In this document: positions 49,401 through 60,760 of the stretch, piece by piece
Layout: every line of letters begins with the position of its first letter
Position numbering within the stretch: the first letter of the stretch is position 1
Assembly (NCBI RefSeq): GCF_000237925.1
Contig: NC_031495.1
Span: forward strand, 28,464,679 to 28,528,678
DNA length: 64,000 bases
Reading direction: 5' to 3'
From: Schistosoma mansoni
Taxonomy: Eukaryota; Platyhelminthes; Trematoda; Strigeidida; Schistosomatidae
Notes under the pieces: generated by a model
The model's input: only the letters and a program-made list of their open reading frames with translations
Databases searched by the model: none
Told to the model about the DNA's origin: nothing
Translations under genes and position numbers: made by a program

Positions 49401-52400
49401 TTATGCCGCGAAAGAATCAATCAGGTATGTCACAAATGTTGACGCGTAATAATATAATAGATGATGATATTAATTATTGTAGGGTGTTAGTTGCCTGAGT
49501 GTTTATTTCTCGTTTTAGATTAGTGTGAATTAATTGTATTATAGACGCTTGTATTGGTTGGAAGAATGTGCTTCCTGCGGATAGGATTCGTTGGATTTGG
49601 AAATGAATTTTGAGTTGGTGATGGTAGTGTTAGTGGTGGGTAACTGAGTGACTAGTTAGTATATTGTTGTTTATTGTTAACTATGCAAATGTGTGGTTAT
49701 TTCTTTCCTGTGATAGAGTTAGTGGACAAGGCGAGCTGTGGATGATAGGTGATGAATTTGCAATGAACAATGATGGAATCACTAGTCTCTGTGATGATTG
49801 TAGGAATGTAGATGTTTGTTGTATTTGAGGAGAAGGTGTTGTGATCAGTGTACGACCAGTAGTGGATCAACAAGTAAGCTTTGAGACATGTTAATGCTTT
49901 GACAGGAGAACTGAAGTCTTTGGGTTTGTGGACTGTGAGTGAGTGTGTGAGTAATTAAGTAAGTGAGTAAGTAAGTGAGTGCCTATATGAATGGGTATTG
50001 TGGAATGTTTTCTCTCTGTGTATATTTCCACTAGTGAGATTTAGGTTTTCATGTGGATAGTGAGTGTTGGGTATTGTGATGATCACGGAGAAATGGAAGG
50101 AGTAGGCGTAGAATTATGGTGTTTGGTGTACAGGTATGTATTTCTGTGTGTTATGCCGCGAAAGAATCAATCAGGTATGTCACAAATGTTGACGCGTAAT
50201 AATATAATAGATGATGATATTAATTATTGTAGGGTGTTAGTTGCCTGAGTGTTTATTTCTCGTTTTAGATTAGTGTGAATTAATTGTATTATAGACGCTT
50301 GTATTGGTTGGAAGAATGTGCTTCCTGCGGATAGGATTCGTTGAATTTGGAAATGAATTTTGAGTTGGTGATGGTAGTGTTAGTGGTGGGTAACTGAGTG
50401 ACTAGTTAGTATATTGTTGTTTATTGTTAACTATGCAAATGTGTGGTTATTTCTTTCCTGTGATAGAGTTTGTGGACAAGGCGAGCTGTGGATGATAGGT
50501 GATGAATTTGCAATGAACAATGATGGAATCACTAGTCTCTGTGATGATTGTAGGAATGTAGATGTTTGTTGTATTTGAGGAGAAGGTGTTGTGATCAGTG
50601 TACGACCAGTAGTGGATCAACAAGTAAGCTTTGAGACATGTTAATGCTTTGACAGGAGAACTGAAGTCTTTGGGTTTGTGGACTGTGAGTGAGTGTGTGA
50701 GTAATTAAGTAAGTGAGTAAGTAAGTGAGTGCCTATATGAATGGGTATTGTGGAATGTTTTCTCTCTGTGTATATTTCCACTAGTGAGATTTAGGTTTTC
50801 ATGTGGATAGTGAGTGTTGGGTATTGTGATGATCACGGAGAAATGGAAGGAGTAGGCGTAGAATTATGGTGTTTGGTGTACAGGTATGTATTTCTGTGTG
50901 TTATGCCGCGAAAGAATCAATCAGGTATGTCACAAACGTTGACGCGTAATAATATAATAGATGATGATATTAACTATTGTAGGGTGTTAGTTGCCTGAGT
51001 GTTTATTTCTCGTTTTAGATTAGTGTGAATTAATTGTATTATAGACGCTTGTATTGGTTGGAAGAATGTGCTTCCTGCGGATAGGATTCGTTGAATTTGG
51101 AAATGAATTTTGAGTTGGTGATGGTAGTGTTAGTGGTGGGTAACTGAGTGACTAGTTAGTATATTGTTGTTTATTGTTAACTATGCAAATGTGTGGTTAT
51201 TTCTTTCCTGTGATAGAGTTAGTGGACAAGGCGAGCTGTGGATGATAGGTGATGAATTTGCAATGAACAATGATGGAATCACTAGTCTCTGTGATGATTG
51301 TAGGAATGTAGATGTTTGTTGTATTTGAGGAGAAGGTGTTGTGATCAGTGTACGACCAGTAGTGGATCAACAAGTAAGCTTTGAGACATGTTAATGCTTT
51401 GACAGGAGAACTGAAGTCTTTGGGTTTGTGGACTGTGAGTGAGTGTGTGAGTAATTAAGTAAGTGAGTAAGTAAGTGAGTGCCTATATGAATGGGTATTG
51501 TGGAATGTTTTCTCTCTGTGTATATTTCCACTAGTGAGATTTAGGTTTTCATGTGGATAGTGAGTGTTGGGTATTGTGATGATCACGGAGAAATGGAAGG
51601 AGTAGGCGTAGAATTATGGTGTTTGGTGTACAGGTATGTATTTCTGTGTGTTATGCCGCGAAAGAATCAATCAGGTATGTCACAAATGTTGACGCGTAAT
51701 AATATAATAGATGATGATATTAATTATTGTAGGGTGTTAGTTGCCTGAGTGTTTATTTCTCGTTTTAGATTAGTGTGAATTAATTGTATTATAGACGCTT
51801 GTATTGGTTGGAAGAATGTGCTTCCTGCGGATAGGATTCGTTGGATTTGGAAATGAATTTTGAGTTGGTGATGGTAGTGTTAGTGGTGGGTAACTGAGTG
51901 ACTAGTTAGTATATTGTTGTTTATTGTTAACTATGCAAATGTGTGGTTATTTCTTTCCTGTGATAGAGTTAGTGGACAAGGCGAGCTGTGGATGATAGGT
52001 GATGAATTTGCAATGAACAATGATGGAATCACTAGTCTCTGTGATGATTTTAGGAATGTAGACGTTTGTTGTATTTGAGGAGAAGGTGTTGTGATCAGTG
52101 TACGACCAGTAGTGGATCAACAAGTAAGCTTTGAGACATGTTAATGCTTTGACAGGAGAACTGAAGTCTTTGGGTTTGTGGACTGTGAGTGAGTGTGTGA
52201 GTAATTAAGTAAGTGAGTAAGTAAGTGAGTGCCTATATGAATGGGTATTGTGGAATGTTTTCTCTCTGTGTATATTTCCACTAGTGAGATTTAGGTTTTC
52301 ATGTGGATAGTGAGTGTTGGGTATTGTGATGATCACGGAGAAATGGAAGGAGTAGGCGTAGAATTATGGTGTTTGGTGTACAGGTATGTATTTCTGTGTG

Positions 52401-55128
52401 TTATGCCGCGAAAGAATCAATCAGGTATGTCACAAATGTTGACGCGTAATAATATAATAGATGATGATATTAATTATTGTAGGGTGTTAGTTGCCTGAGT
52501 GTTTATTTCTCGTTTTAGATTAGTGTGAATTAATTGTATTATAGACGCTTGTATTGGTTGGAAGAATGTGCTTCCTGCGGATAGGATTCGTTGAATTTGG
52601 AAATGAATTTTGAGTTGGTGATGGTAGTGTTAGTGGTGGGTAACTGAGTGACTAGTTAGTATATTGTTGTTTATTGTTAACTATGCAAATGTGTGGTTAT
52701 TTCTTTCCTGTGATAGAGTTAGTGGACAAGGCGAGCTGTGGATGATAGGTGATGAATTTGCAATGAACAATGATGGAATCACTAGTCTCTGTGATGATTG
52801 TAGGAATGTAGATGTTTGTTGTATTTGAGGAGAAGGTGTTGTGATCAGTGTACGACCAGTAGTGGATCAACAAGTAAGCTTTGAGACATGTTAATGCTTT
52901 GACAGGAGAACTGAAGTCTTTGGGTTTGTGGACTGTGAGTGAGTGTGTGAGTAATTAAGTAAGTGAGTAAGTAAGTGAGTGCCTATATGAATGGGTATTG
53001 TGGAATGTTTTCTCTCTGTGTATATTTCCACTAGTGAGATTTAGGTTTTCATGTGGATAGTGAGTGTTGGGTATTGTGATGATCACGGAGAAATGGAAGG
53101 AGTAGGCGTAGAATTATGGTGTTTGGTGTACAGGTATGTATTTCTGTGTGTTATGCCGCGAAAGAATCAATCAGGTATGTCACAAATGTTGACGCGTAAT
53201 AATATAATAGATGATGATATTAATTATTGTAGGGTGTTAGTTGCCTGAGTGTTTATTTCTCGTTTTAGATTAGTGTGAATTAATTGTATTATAGACGCTT
53301 GTATTGGTTGGAAGAATGTGCTTCCTGCGGATAGGATTCGTTGGATTTGGAAATGAATTTTGAGTTGGTGATGGTAGTGTTAGTGGTGGGTAACTGAGTG
53401 ACTAGTTAGTATATTGTTGTTTATTGTTAACTATGCAAATGTGTGGTTATTTCTTTCCTGTGATAGAGTTAGTGGACAAGGCGAGCTGTGGATGATAGGT
53501 GATGAATTTGCAATGAACAATGATGGAATCACTAGTCTCTGTGATGATTGTAGGAATGTAGATGTTTGTTGTATTTGAGGAGAAGGTGTTGTGATCAGTG
53601 TACGACCAGTAGTGGATCAACAAGTAAGCTTTGAGACATGTTAATGCTTTGACAGGAGAACTGAAGTCTTTGGGTTTGTGGACTGTGAGTGAGTGTGTGA
53701 GTAATTAAGTAAGTGAGTAAGTAAGTGAGTGCCTATATGAATGGGTATTGTGGAATGTTTTCTCTCTGTGTATATTTCCACTAGTGAGATTTAGGTTTTC
53801 ATGTGGATAGTGAGTGTTGGGTATTGTGATGATCACGGAGAAATGGAAGGAGTAGGCGTAGAATTATGGTGTTTGGTGTACAGGTATGTATTTCTGTGTG
53901 TTATGCCGCGAAAGAATCAATCAGGTATGTCACAAATGTTGACGCGTAATAATATAATAGATGATGATATTAATTATTGTAGGGTGTTAGTTGCCTGAGT
54001 GTTTATTTCTCGTTTTAGATTAGTGTGAATTAATTGTATTATAGACGCTTGTATTGGTTGGAAGAATGTGCTTCCTGCGGATAGGATTCGTTGAATTTGG
54101 AAATGAATTTTGAGTTGGTGATGGTAGTGTTAGTGGTGGGTAACTGAGTGACTAGTTAGTATATTGTTGTTTATTGTTAACTATGCAAATGTGTGGTTAT
54201 TTCTTTCCTGTGATAGAGTTAGTGGACAAGGCGAGCTGTGGATGATAGGTGATGAATTTGCAATGAACAATGATGGAATCACTAGTCTCTGTGATGATTG
54301 TAGGAATGTAGATGTTTGTTGTATTTGAGGAGAAAGGTGTTGTGATCAGGTGTACGACCCAGTAGTGGATCAACTAGTCTGCTAGGCAACATGATAATGG
54401 TACGGCAGGAGAAAGTAAGTCTTTGGGTTTGTCGACTGTGAGTGAGTGTGTGAGTAATTAAGTAAGTGAGTAAGTAAGTGAGTGCTTATATGAATGGGTA
54501 TTGTGGAATGTTTTCTCTCTGTGTATATTTCCACTAGTGAGATTTAGGTTTTCATGTGGATAGTGAGTGTTGGGTATTGTGATGATCACGGAGAAATGGA
54601 AGGAGTAGGCGTAGAATTATGGTGTTTGGTGTACAGGTATGTATTTCTGTGTGTTATGCCGCGAAAGAATCAATCAGGTATGTCACAAATGTTGACGCGT
54701 AATAATATAATAGATGATGATATTAATTATTGTAGGGTGTTAGTTGCCTGAGTGTTTATTTCTCGTTTTAGATTAGTGTGAATTAATTGTATTATAGACG
54801 CTTGTATTGGTTGGAAGAATGTGCTTCCTGCGGATAGGATTCGTTGAATTTGGAAATGAATTTTGAGTTGGTGATGGTAGTGTTAGTGGTGGGTAACTGA
54901 GTGACTAGTTAGTATATTGTTGTTTATTGTTAACTATGCAAATGTGTGGTTATTTCTTTCCTGTGATAGAGTTAGTGGACAAGGCGAGCTGTGGATGATA
55001 GGTGATGAATTTGCAATGAACAATGATGGAATCACTAGTCTCTGTGATGATTGTAGGAATGTAGATGTTTGTTGTATTTGAGGAGAAGGTGTTGTGATCA
55101 GTGTACGACCAGTAGTGGATCAACAAGT
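46478..55128 (+). repeat. Tandem array of 750-bp units, about 11.5 copies
   Basis: The unit is exactly 750 bp in every copy until a 3-bp shift near 54.3 kb. Copies are almost identical; I see only scattered single-base variants, some shared by several units (TTGGATTTGG for TTGAATTTGG at 49.59, 51.84 and 53.34 kb). Each unit holds a GTGAGTGAGTGTGTGAGTAA-type simple-repeat stretch and a 65-codon frame (MWIVSVGYCDDHGEMEGVGV...). That frame keeps no sign of selection beyond the overall identity, so I do not call it a gene. The units are not related to the hammerhead repeats. High identity indicates recent amplification or homogenisation. Function is unknown. Confidence 0.95.
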
Positions 55129-55167
55129 CAGATAAAAATGTCCTAATAAGTATATGTGTGATCAAAT

Positions 55168-55367
55168 NNNNNNNNNNNNNNNNNNNNNNNNNNNNNNNNN
55201 NNNNNNNNNNNNNNNNNNNNNNNNNNNNNNNNNNNNNNNNNNNNNNNNNNNNNNNNNNNNNNNNNNNNNNNNNNNNNNNNNNNNNNNNNNNNNNNNNNNN
55301 NNNNNNNNNNNNNNNNNNNNNNNNNNNNNNNNNNNNNNNNNNNNNNNNNNNNNNNNNNNNNNNNNNN
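55168..55367. other. Assembly gap of 200 N
   Basis: A run of exactly 200 N, 39 bp after the array ends. Array copy number in the genome may therefore differ from what is assembled. Confidence 0.99.
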
Positions 55368-55454
55368 AATATTGAATAAAGTTAATAATAATAATAATAA
55401 TAACAAAATTCTGGCTAACTGAACAGCGTAACTATCTAACTTCAATACAAAGTC

Positions 55455-55840
55455 CCTATGTTAATATTGATGTGGCATCAGTGCTTGAAGTCACTAACTT
55501 CTAGTCTGAGCCATGTTGGCAGATGCAGACTACCTGGTTGGGGTCCGCGTGACTATCGTAACCAATGGTTGGAGACTCTAGATGACATGGCTCAGAATCG
55601 ATCACAATGGCGTAGGTGTATACACTCTCTATCTTCCCTTAAACCTTAAGATCGAAATTGCTTCATAACGTTCTTCCTTCCTATACTATATCCTTATATA
55701 CAACCTATCTTTTATATACTACCACCACTAAATTAACTATTTCTATGAATCCGGTGTTCATCTTGTTGTGCTATTGAGGTACAGCAACTTGGACCGGTCC
55801 ATAAATGTGCCTGGTCCTACGTTGTAGCTGACTGACTGAT
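55455..55840 (+). mobile_element. RTE LINE 3' end fragment
   Basis: It encodes the last 60 or so residues of the RTE protein (WHQCLKSLTSSLSHVGRC, LETLDDMAQNRSQWRRCIHS), then stop and a 3' UTR with CAGCAACTTGGACCGG and the ACGTTGTAGCTGACTGACTGA-type terminus. It is 5'-truncated, as usual for LINEs, and in the opposite orientation to the full copy at 42-46 kb. Confidence 0.8.
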
Positions 55841-57148
55841 GTGGAAAGAACAAAGTTGGCTGTCGTTAGCTGATCTGGTGTTACCGTAACTAAAGTGGGA
55901 ATACACATGTATGAAATATTTAAACAGCAGTAACTGTGATCCATAAAACCCATATCGCCACTCGTTATATTTGTCATTTAAGTTTACGAGTCAGAAATTA
56001 TTATGAACTCCTCTATCCTTCAAGTGTGCTTATAGTTACTTAGATATATAAAGTTTAAATTACCCAGATGATCATATGAATAAAAGTGTCAATATTAATC
56101 CAATTTCCTTAATCAAAGGTATTTCTGTTTTTCAAACAAGTCTCTAATTTACTTTGAAAAAAGAAATTTAGATTTGTTAAACGAGCTACTTCTGGATACA
56201 TAAACGTACAACCCAGTATTTAGCTCAGTTTGACATCTATATACTATTTATAAGTCTACTTTTACAATAATTGTTACACTTCATAGACCATGATGCGATG
56301 ATGATTCGACAAATAGATTTTAAAACAGCTTACCTTGAAGACGCTCATAAAATGTACGGTCAAATATGTCTTCGAAGGGCTTAATATTATTTTTATCAAT
56401 TGTTATGCCCTGAAATATCCTCGGACTGTTTTGATGATGTACGTATTAGTAACGAAAACCAATATTTAATTCGGTACCTATTGATTTCCATAATTTAAAT
56501 CTCATGGACTACAACTATCCCCTTTTACTAAAGAACCATGTAATTGAACGGACGAATTTCATAACACTACGCTTGTCAAACAGCCACTCAATGCCTAAGA
56601 CCCTGAAGAACATCAATTTGCGCTGGTGAAACTGTTTAAAACCACATGATTTAAAACACCTTACACTCTGGTCATCCTCAGCACCTTTTTGTCTCATTTA
56701 ATGTTAGCTGGTATAGAATGACGAGTAACAACTGAACCTTATTTATGTGGACCAAGCAATATCAAATAAAATTACTCCTGTATGGCGGTTTGATAAACAT
56801 ATACGGTAGATTTATGAAAGAATTAGAGACTTGGATAGTTCGGTCAGTTGGTCGATTTGAAAGTGTATGGAAGGTTAGCAAAAAATCGTTTTAAATTCAT
56901 GAATTTGTAGATAACATCCTTCGAGCTGGAGGCGTTAACAATGACTATCCAAGAGTAAAAACAAGTTGTTACAAAAGTACACGTAAGTCCGTAGGATGAC
57001 GAGAGTACATTATGGTGCTAGTGATAGGTACATGCTGGTAGTTTAATATAAAATTACCGTATATTACACAAACAACTGAATTAATTAGACCTAAAACTGC
57101 CTCTTTTGTTTCAACTAAACTAATACAGTAAAATGAATTGAGTAATCG
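55841..57148. other. Non-coding flank downstream of CLCC1
   Basis: A 60-codon minus frame at 56515-56697 has no recognisable domain. Nothing else was found. Confidence 0.5.
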
Positions 57149-57154
57149 TTTATT
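57149..57154 (-). terminator. Poly(A) signal of CLCC1
   Basis: AATAAA on the minus strand, 90 nt after the CLCC1 stop codon. Confidence 0.6.
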
Positions 57155-57243
57155 TGAATAGAAATAAAAGGAAATACAAATTCACTACTCACAATTCACA
57201 GAAAAATGTAAGGTAAAGTAAAATCGGAAAGTCGTATCGTACA

Positions 57244-58287
57244 TCAAGAAGTAATTGATGGTGTTGATGACGATTTGATTTTGTGTCGCACTCGGCGATT
57301 GCGTGATGGAGGCCCAGTAAAACGGTGTATTGATTTAACAAATGCGAAAACTCCCATAAACATACAGAATACACAGATGAATGGTGCAATCCAAAATGGG
57401 ACATATTCGGACAAATTGTGATATAATTGTCCAATCCCAATACCCAAACTTTTACATAATGAGATAACTGGTTGACTTATTAGTTCCAGACATATTTCGT
57501 ATAAACTGGTGGATAGAAACGGTTCCGACAGCAATTCTTCATAGTAATGCGCACATTCGTCGTTCGCTGGACGAGAGGAGAAATAATTACCAAGCACTTG
57601 TGACCAAGTTTGGTGACGGAGAGGTTTGCAATCATCAGGAGGACCATTATGCCGAGATAAGACAGACATTTTTCGAGCCAATCGTGCATTGTATTTTGTG
57701 TAAACTGATTGACAAAATATTAGGATACACAACCCACAAGGAAGTAGCGTGAATAATATGTATCGAGAGCGGAAAATGATCACCAGCAACCAGACAAAAG
57801 CAATGGTACAAGACAATGAAAGCATCCAGAAGGACGGTGTATTAGTGAACCACTGAAACAAATATGGATTATCCGAAATCGCAACCGGGCGAACAATTTC
57901 TGAAAAAATATCGTTTATTAAATCAGGTGATACACGGTTTTCAGAGTCATTATTTAAATTACAGTACTTGCTTAATATATATATATCTTTCTCTTGCAAT
58001 ACAAACTCCAACTGAACTTTAATTGGGGTTTTTGATGGAATATTTGGTAAATTCCTTGGGTTGATATTCCGCCATAAAGTTCGGACAAGAATTTTGTGCA
58101 GTTCTTGATGATGGTTAGCAGCTAGAAAATTCGATGAATTGGTGGGAGTCGAAAAAGAATCCATGCTTCGCAGTGCTGACACACTCTGTTCTTGGTCCAT
58201 GGGAAGCCCTCCGAACATATCATAGGGGTCTAAGTCAGCTTGCGATTTATGTGACAACAGAACAATGATAAGTCCAGTTAGCAATAA
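57244..58287 (-). CDS. CLCC1: Chloride channel CLIC-like protein 1 homologue
   Basis: CLCC1 (MCLC) is an ER-membrane anion-channel protein. The frame has DPYDMFGG after the signal peptide, WFTNTPSFWML before two close membrane helices (about residues 154-173 and 177-197), and the conserved block NDECAHYYEELLSEPFLS, then ISQPVISLCKSLGIGIGQLY and a third helix (about 299-320), the CLCC1 order. The basic tail is much shorter than in mammals (about 348 residues against roughly 550). The exon starts at 58287 directly after a 3' splice site and has no in-frame ATG; an in-frame TAA lies 24 nt further upstream. The schistosome spliced leader ends in ATG. Joined here it gives MLLLTGLIIVLLSHKSQA, a good signal peptide, in frame. 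It is the second gene after TOMM20, 117 nt downstream. Confidence 0.85.
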   Translation of the reverse strand, partial: LLLTGLIIVLLSHKSQADLDPYDMFGGLPMDQEQSVSALRSMDSFSTPTNSSNFLAANHHQELHKILVRTLWRNINPRNLPNIPSKTPIKVQLEFVLQEKDIYILSKYCNLNNDSENRVSPDLINDIFSEIVRPVAISDNPYLFQWFTNTPSFWMLSLSCTIAFVWLLVIIFRSRYILFTLLPCGLCILIFCQSVYTKYNARLARKMSVLSRHNGPPDDCKPLRHQTWSQVLGNYFSSRPANDECAHYYEELLSEPFLSTSLYEICLELISQPVISLCKSLGIGIGQLYHNLSEYVPFWIAPFICVFCMFMGVFAFVKSIHRFTGPPSRNRRVRHKIKSSSTPSITS

Positions 58288-58310
58288 CTGAAAATCAAAA
58301 CAAACCGGTT
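58288..58310 (-). promoter_or_regulatory. 3' splice site, probable spliced-leader trans-splice acceptor
   Basis: The T-rich stretch GTTTGTTTTGATTTTCAG ends at 58288 immediately before the CLCC1 frame. No room for a cis-spliced first exon exists between it and the TOMM20 stop 117 nt upstream, unless that exon lies within or beyond TOMM20. Confidence 0.65.
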
Positions 58311-58403
58311 ATAATCAAAAACCATCTTACTACTGAGAACCAGTAATACAAAAAACTAATATATTTTTTGAAGTCAAATTGTACACTAACAATTCAAAAT
58401 ATT

Positions 58404-58409
58404 TTTATT
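58404..58409 (-). terminator. Poly(A) signal of TOMM20, overlapping its stop codon
   Basis: AATAAA includes the TAA stop of TOMM20 (58407-58405). The next gene's splice acceptor is only 116 nt further on, a spacing seen in trans-spliced operons. Confidence 0.6.
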
Positions 58410-58470
58410 CCAGGTCTTCTTCGATTTCTCGTGCTGATGATGTACGATTAGCAATCATTGTCTTGTATTT
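58405..58470 (-). CDS. TOMM20: Mitochondrial import receptor TOM20, exon 3
   Basis: The last exon follows acceptor GAATTTTCAG and reads KYKTMIANRTSSAREIEEDLE, then stop. It corresponds to the acidic C-terminus of animal TOM20 (human ends SLAEDDVE). Phase 0 matches exon 2, which ends after ...LPSVQS. Too short to be found alone; it is recognised through the rest of the gene. Confidence 0.85.
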   Translation of the reverse strand, partial: KYKTMIANRTSSAREIEEDLE

Positions 58471-60450
58471 CTGAAAATTCAAAAAAATAAAGTATTCTGA
58501 ATGTATCCCACGGAAGAGGTTACTAGACATTGTACAAACAGAAACAACTCATTGCGACAACAAAAATTTATGGGGAAATGTTGACCCAACGGACCAACAT
58601 TTCTCTATCAATGAAATTGTGAAAAATTCACTTAGATCTGACGTCAAGTTGCATAAAACTTTCCAACTCCTAACAAACGTGAACAAATTATCTCACTATC
58701 CTATTATCAAAAAATAAACTGACTAAAACTCAGATATCACAATGACATGTAGATAGATGATCAGTAATAGCAACTTATGTACGGAGACAATGTAATAGGA
58801 ATGTCTAACCCTACTTCCAAATAGAAGTGTCGAAACCGCAATTTACTTAGCTGTGCTTTACAGATTTAGTAATTATAGGATCTCATGAACGACAGTTATG
58901 ATCGACTATCTCACTATATACACTCCCTGATCTACGAGTAAATTAACTGGCTCACAGTTGAAAGTGATTTGGGCGAAATCCCAGAGTCAATTATATATTT
59001 TGTTTTTTTATCGACCACTTGTGTCATGACGAAACTCAACGGTGAAATTGCATAGTTCCGGAGTTTCTAAGCAAAATTTAGAAGGGTAAATCACCATGGC
59101 AAGCTCGTGACAATACGAAATAAGCGTAAAAACCAGACTGTTTTGATTCGATTGAGGTGGAATTAAATGATATATTTACAATATGCAATAAATTATTTCG
59201 AAGGCAAGAACCTGAGAGTACAAGTGCAGAACGGGGATACTTATCCCTTTGCTTAGGCATTAACAATATTATACTAAAATGTGAACGAAGCAACATTTTG
59301 CACATTACTTGTTGTCTTGGAGTAATGACTTTTGAATGGTGGTTGGTAGAAAGCAAGTCGATTGCAGAGAATAATAGTCGGATAGATCGTTTCATAGTGC
59401 ATCACTGAACGACCTATGCCACAGTCTAATAATGGGTTTTCACTCGGATGTCACTGTTTAGGTCAGCGAATTCTCCAGAGCTGCTCGTATTCAATAACTT
59501 TGTTACAACAAACTCCCCGAACTCCAAGCCTTCCACCATAAAACACTGGAACTCAAACAGCTATAATGTAGGAACAAGGACATATATGCGTCGGTCCAAG
59601 TTGCCACACCGCATTAGCACAAACGAACGCCAAATTTACATTAGTTATTTCAATGGTAGTAATATATACAAGAAATATTGCATGTAAGGAAATAATACAG
59701 GAAGGAATTGGTTCGTAGAATGAAAGGTATAGAGTAATTTTAATCTCAAGGTTTAAGAGAAAATAAAGAGTGTATACACCTGCGCCATTGTGGTCGATTC
59801 TGAGCCATGTCACACAGAGTCTCCACAACCACTGGTTACGATAGAGCGTGGACCCCAACCAAGTATTCTGCATCTACCAACATGGGTCACACCAGAAGTT
59901 AGTGACTTCAAGCACTGATGCCATGTTTTGGTTTGGCCACCCCTAACTTTCCTCCATCCGTCTTCAACACTAGTCAGCGTTGCGCGTCGCGGTAATTGGT
60001 GTTCAGGCAAATGTAACATATGGCCCAACCATCTCAGTCGAAGATTTACCTCATCAACTGATTTACCATCAGTCCCAGATACCGTGCATCTAACCTCGCT
60101 ATTACTTACCTAATGACACCAGCAGACGCGAGCAATATTTCTAAGATATCTGTGACCAAATACTAGTAACTTACGAGTGTCGTCTACCCTTAATGGTTAT
60201 ATTTCGCAGCCGTAAGTTAGAACAGAATGAACTGCCGCAAAGTATACTCGATTTTTAATCGATAGAGAGATATCTCGCATTGGATTCATTTCGGCATCAG
60301 AAAACAGTACCAAATGAGCCGAAACATACTGTAAAACAATGACTTTTTATTAATAAACAACAGGACTCTAAACAGTCTTGTAAAACTAACAGAAAATAGT
60401 TTGTGACACTGGTAGTAAAGGTGGACGAAAACACACAGCAAGCGACTCAC
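58471..60450 (-). other. TOMM20 intron 2
   Basis: 1,980 nt, donor GTGAGTCGC, acceptor TTTTCAG, phase 0. It contains an RTE LINE 3' fragment (59558-60278) in the same orientation as the gene. The rest shows nothing recognisable. Confidence 0.8.
59558..60278 (-). mobile_element. RTE LINE 3' fragment inside TOMM20 intron 2
   Basis: The minus strand carries KNRVYFAAVHSVLTYGCEI, LRWLGHMLHLPEHQLPRR, GGQTKTWHQCLKSLTSGV and HVGRCRILGWGPR, then a 3' UTR with GGCAACTTGGACCG. It is homologous to the end of the full copy at 42-46 kb but clearly diverged, with several stops, so it is an older 5'-truncated insertion. Confidence 0.8.
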
Positions 60451-60725
60451 AGATTGCACAGAAGGAAGGATCTCAATAAGTCTTAGAAACACAGTTGGGC
60501 TAAGTGACTGTTGGAGAACCTGTAGTAACTGATTAGGTTGACCGCAAACAGCAACCGCAATAGCAAAATGGTTAACGCCTTCATCTAAAGAGCCCATGCT
60601 CAGGGCTGTCTCTCCTTGTTGTATTTGTTGTAAAAAAAATCTCTGCATTCCAGCCTGGTCATTTATAGGTGGCAATGGGAAAGAGGATGACTTTTGAGCT
60701 TCCAGAGCCTTTTGTTCCATCCTCT
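60451..60725 (-). CDS. TOMM20: Mitochondrial import receptor TOM20, exon 2
   Basis: It encodes the cytosolic receptor core: a Gln/Lys-rich linker (RMEQKALEAQKSS), PPINDQAGMQRFFLQQIQQG, the TPR-like helices GSLDEGVNHFAIAVAVCGQP and NQLLQVLQQSLSPTVFLRL, ending LPSVQS at the donor GTGAGT. The stretch AVCGQPNQLLQVLQQSL is nearly identical to animal TOM20 (AVCGQPQQLLQVLQQTL), so the call is secure. The exon opens in phase 1 after acceptor GAACTAG. Confidence 0.92.
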
Positions 60726-60760
60726 CTAGTTCAACATATTATTTAATCAAGTTGACTTAC
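60726..60760 (-). other. TOMM20 intron 1 (35 nt)
   Basis: GTAAGTCAAC...GTTGAACTAG, only 35 nt. Very short introns near the 5' end are typical of schistosome genes. Removing it keeps the TOM20 frame, whereas reading through it does not. Confidence 0.85.

Noticed and set aside
47051-54751. Eleven identical 65-codon frames in the 750-bp array as a gene family
   Set aside because: They repeat only because the unit repeats. The frame is short, has no domain, and base changes are too few to show coding selection.
46478-55128. CRISPR array
   Set aside because: The unit is 750 bp with no alternating unique spacers, and the genome is eukaryotic.
57244-58284. TTG at 58284 as the CLCC1 start codon
   Set aside because: Non-AUG initiation is not needed: the exon starts at a splice acceptor three bases earlier and the spliced leader can supply AUG in frame.
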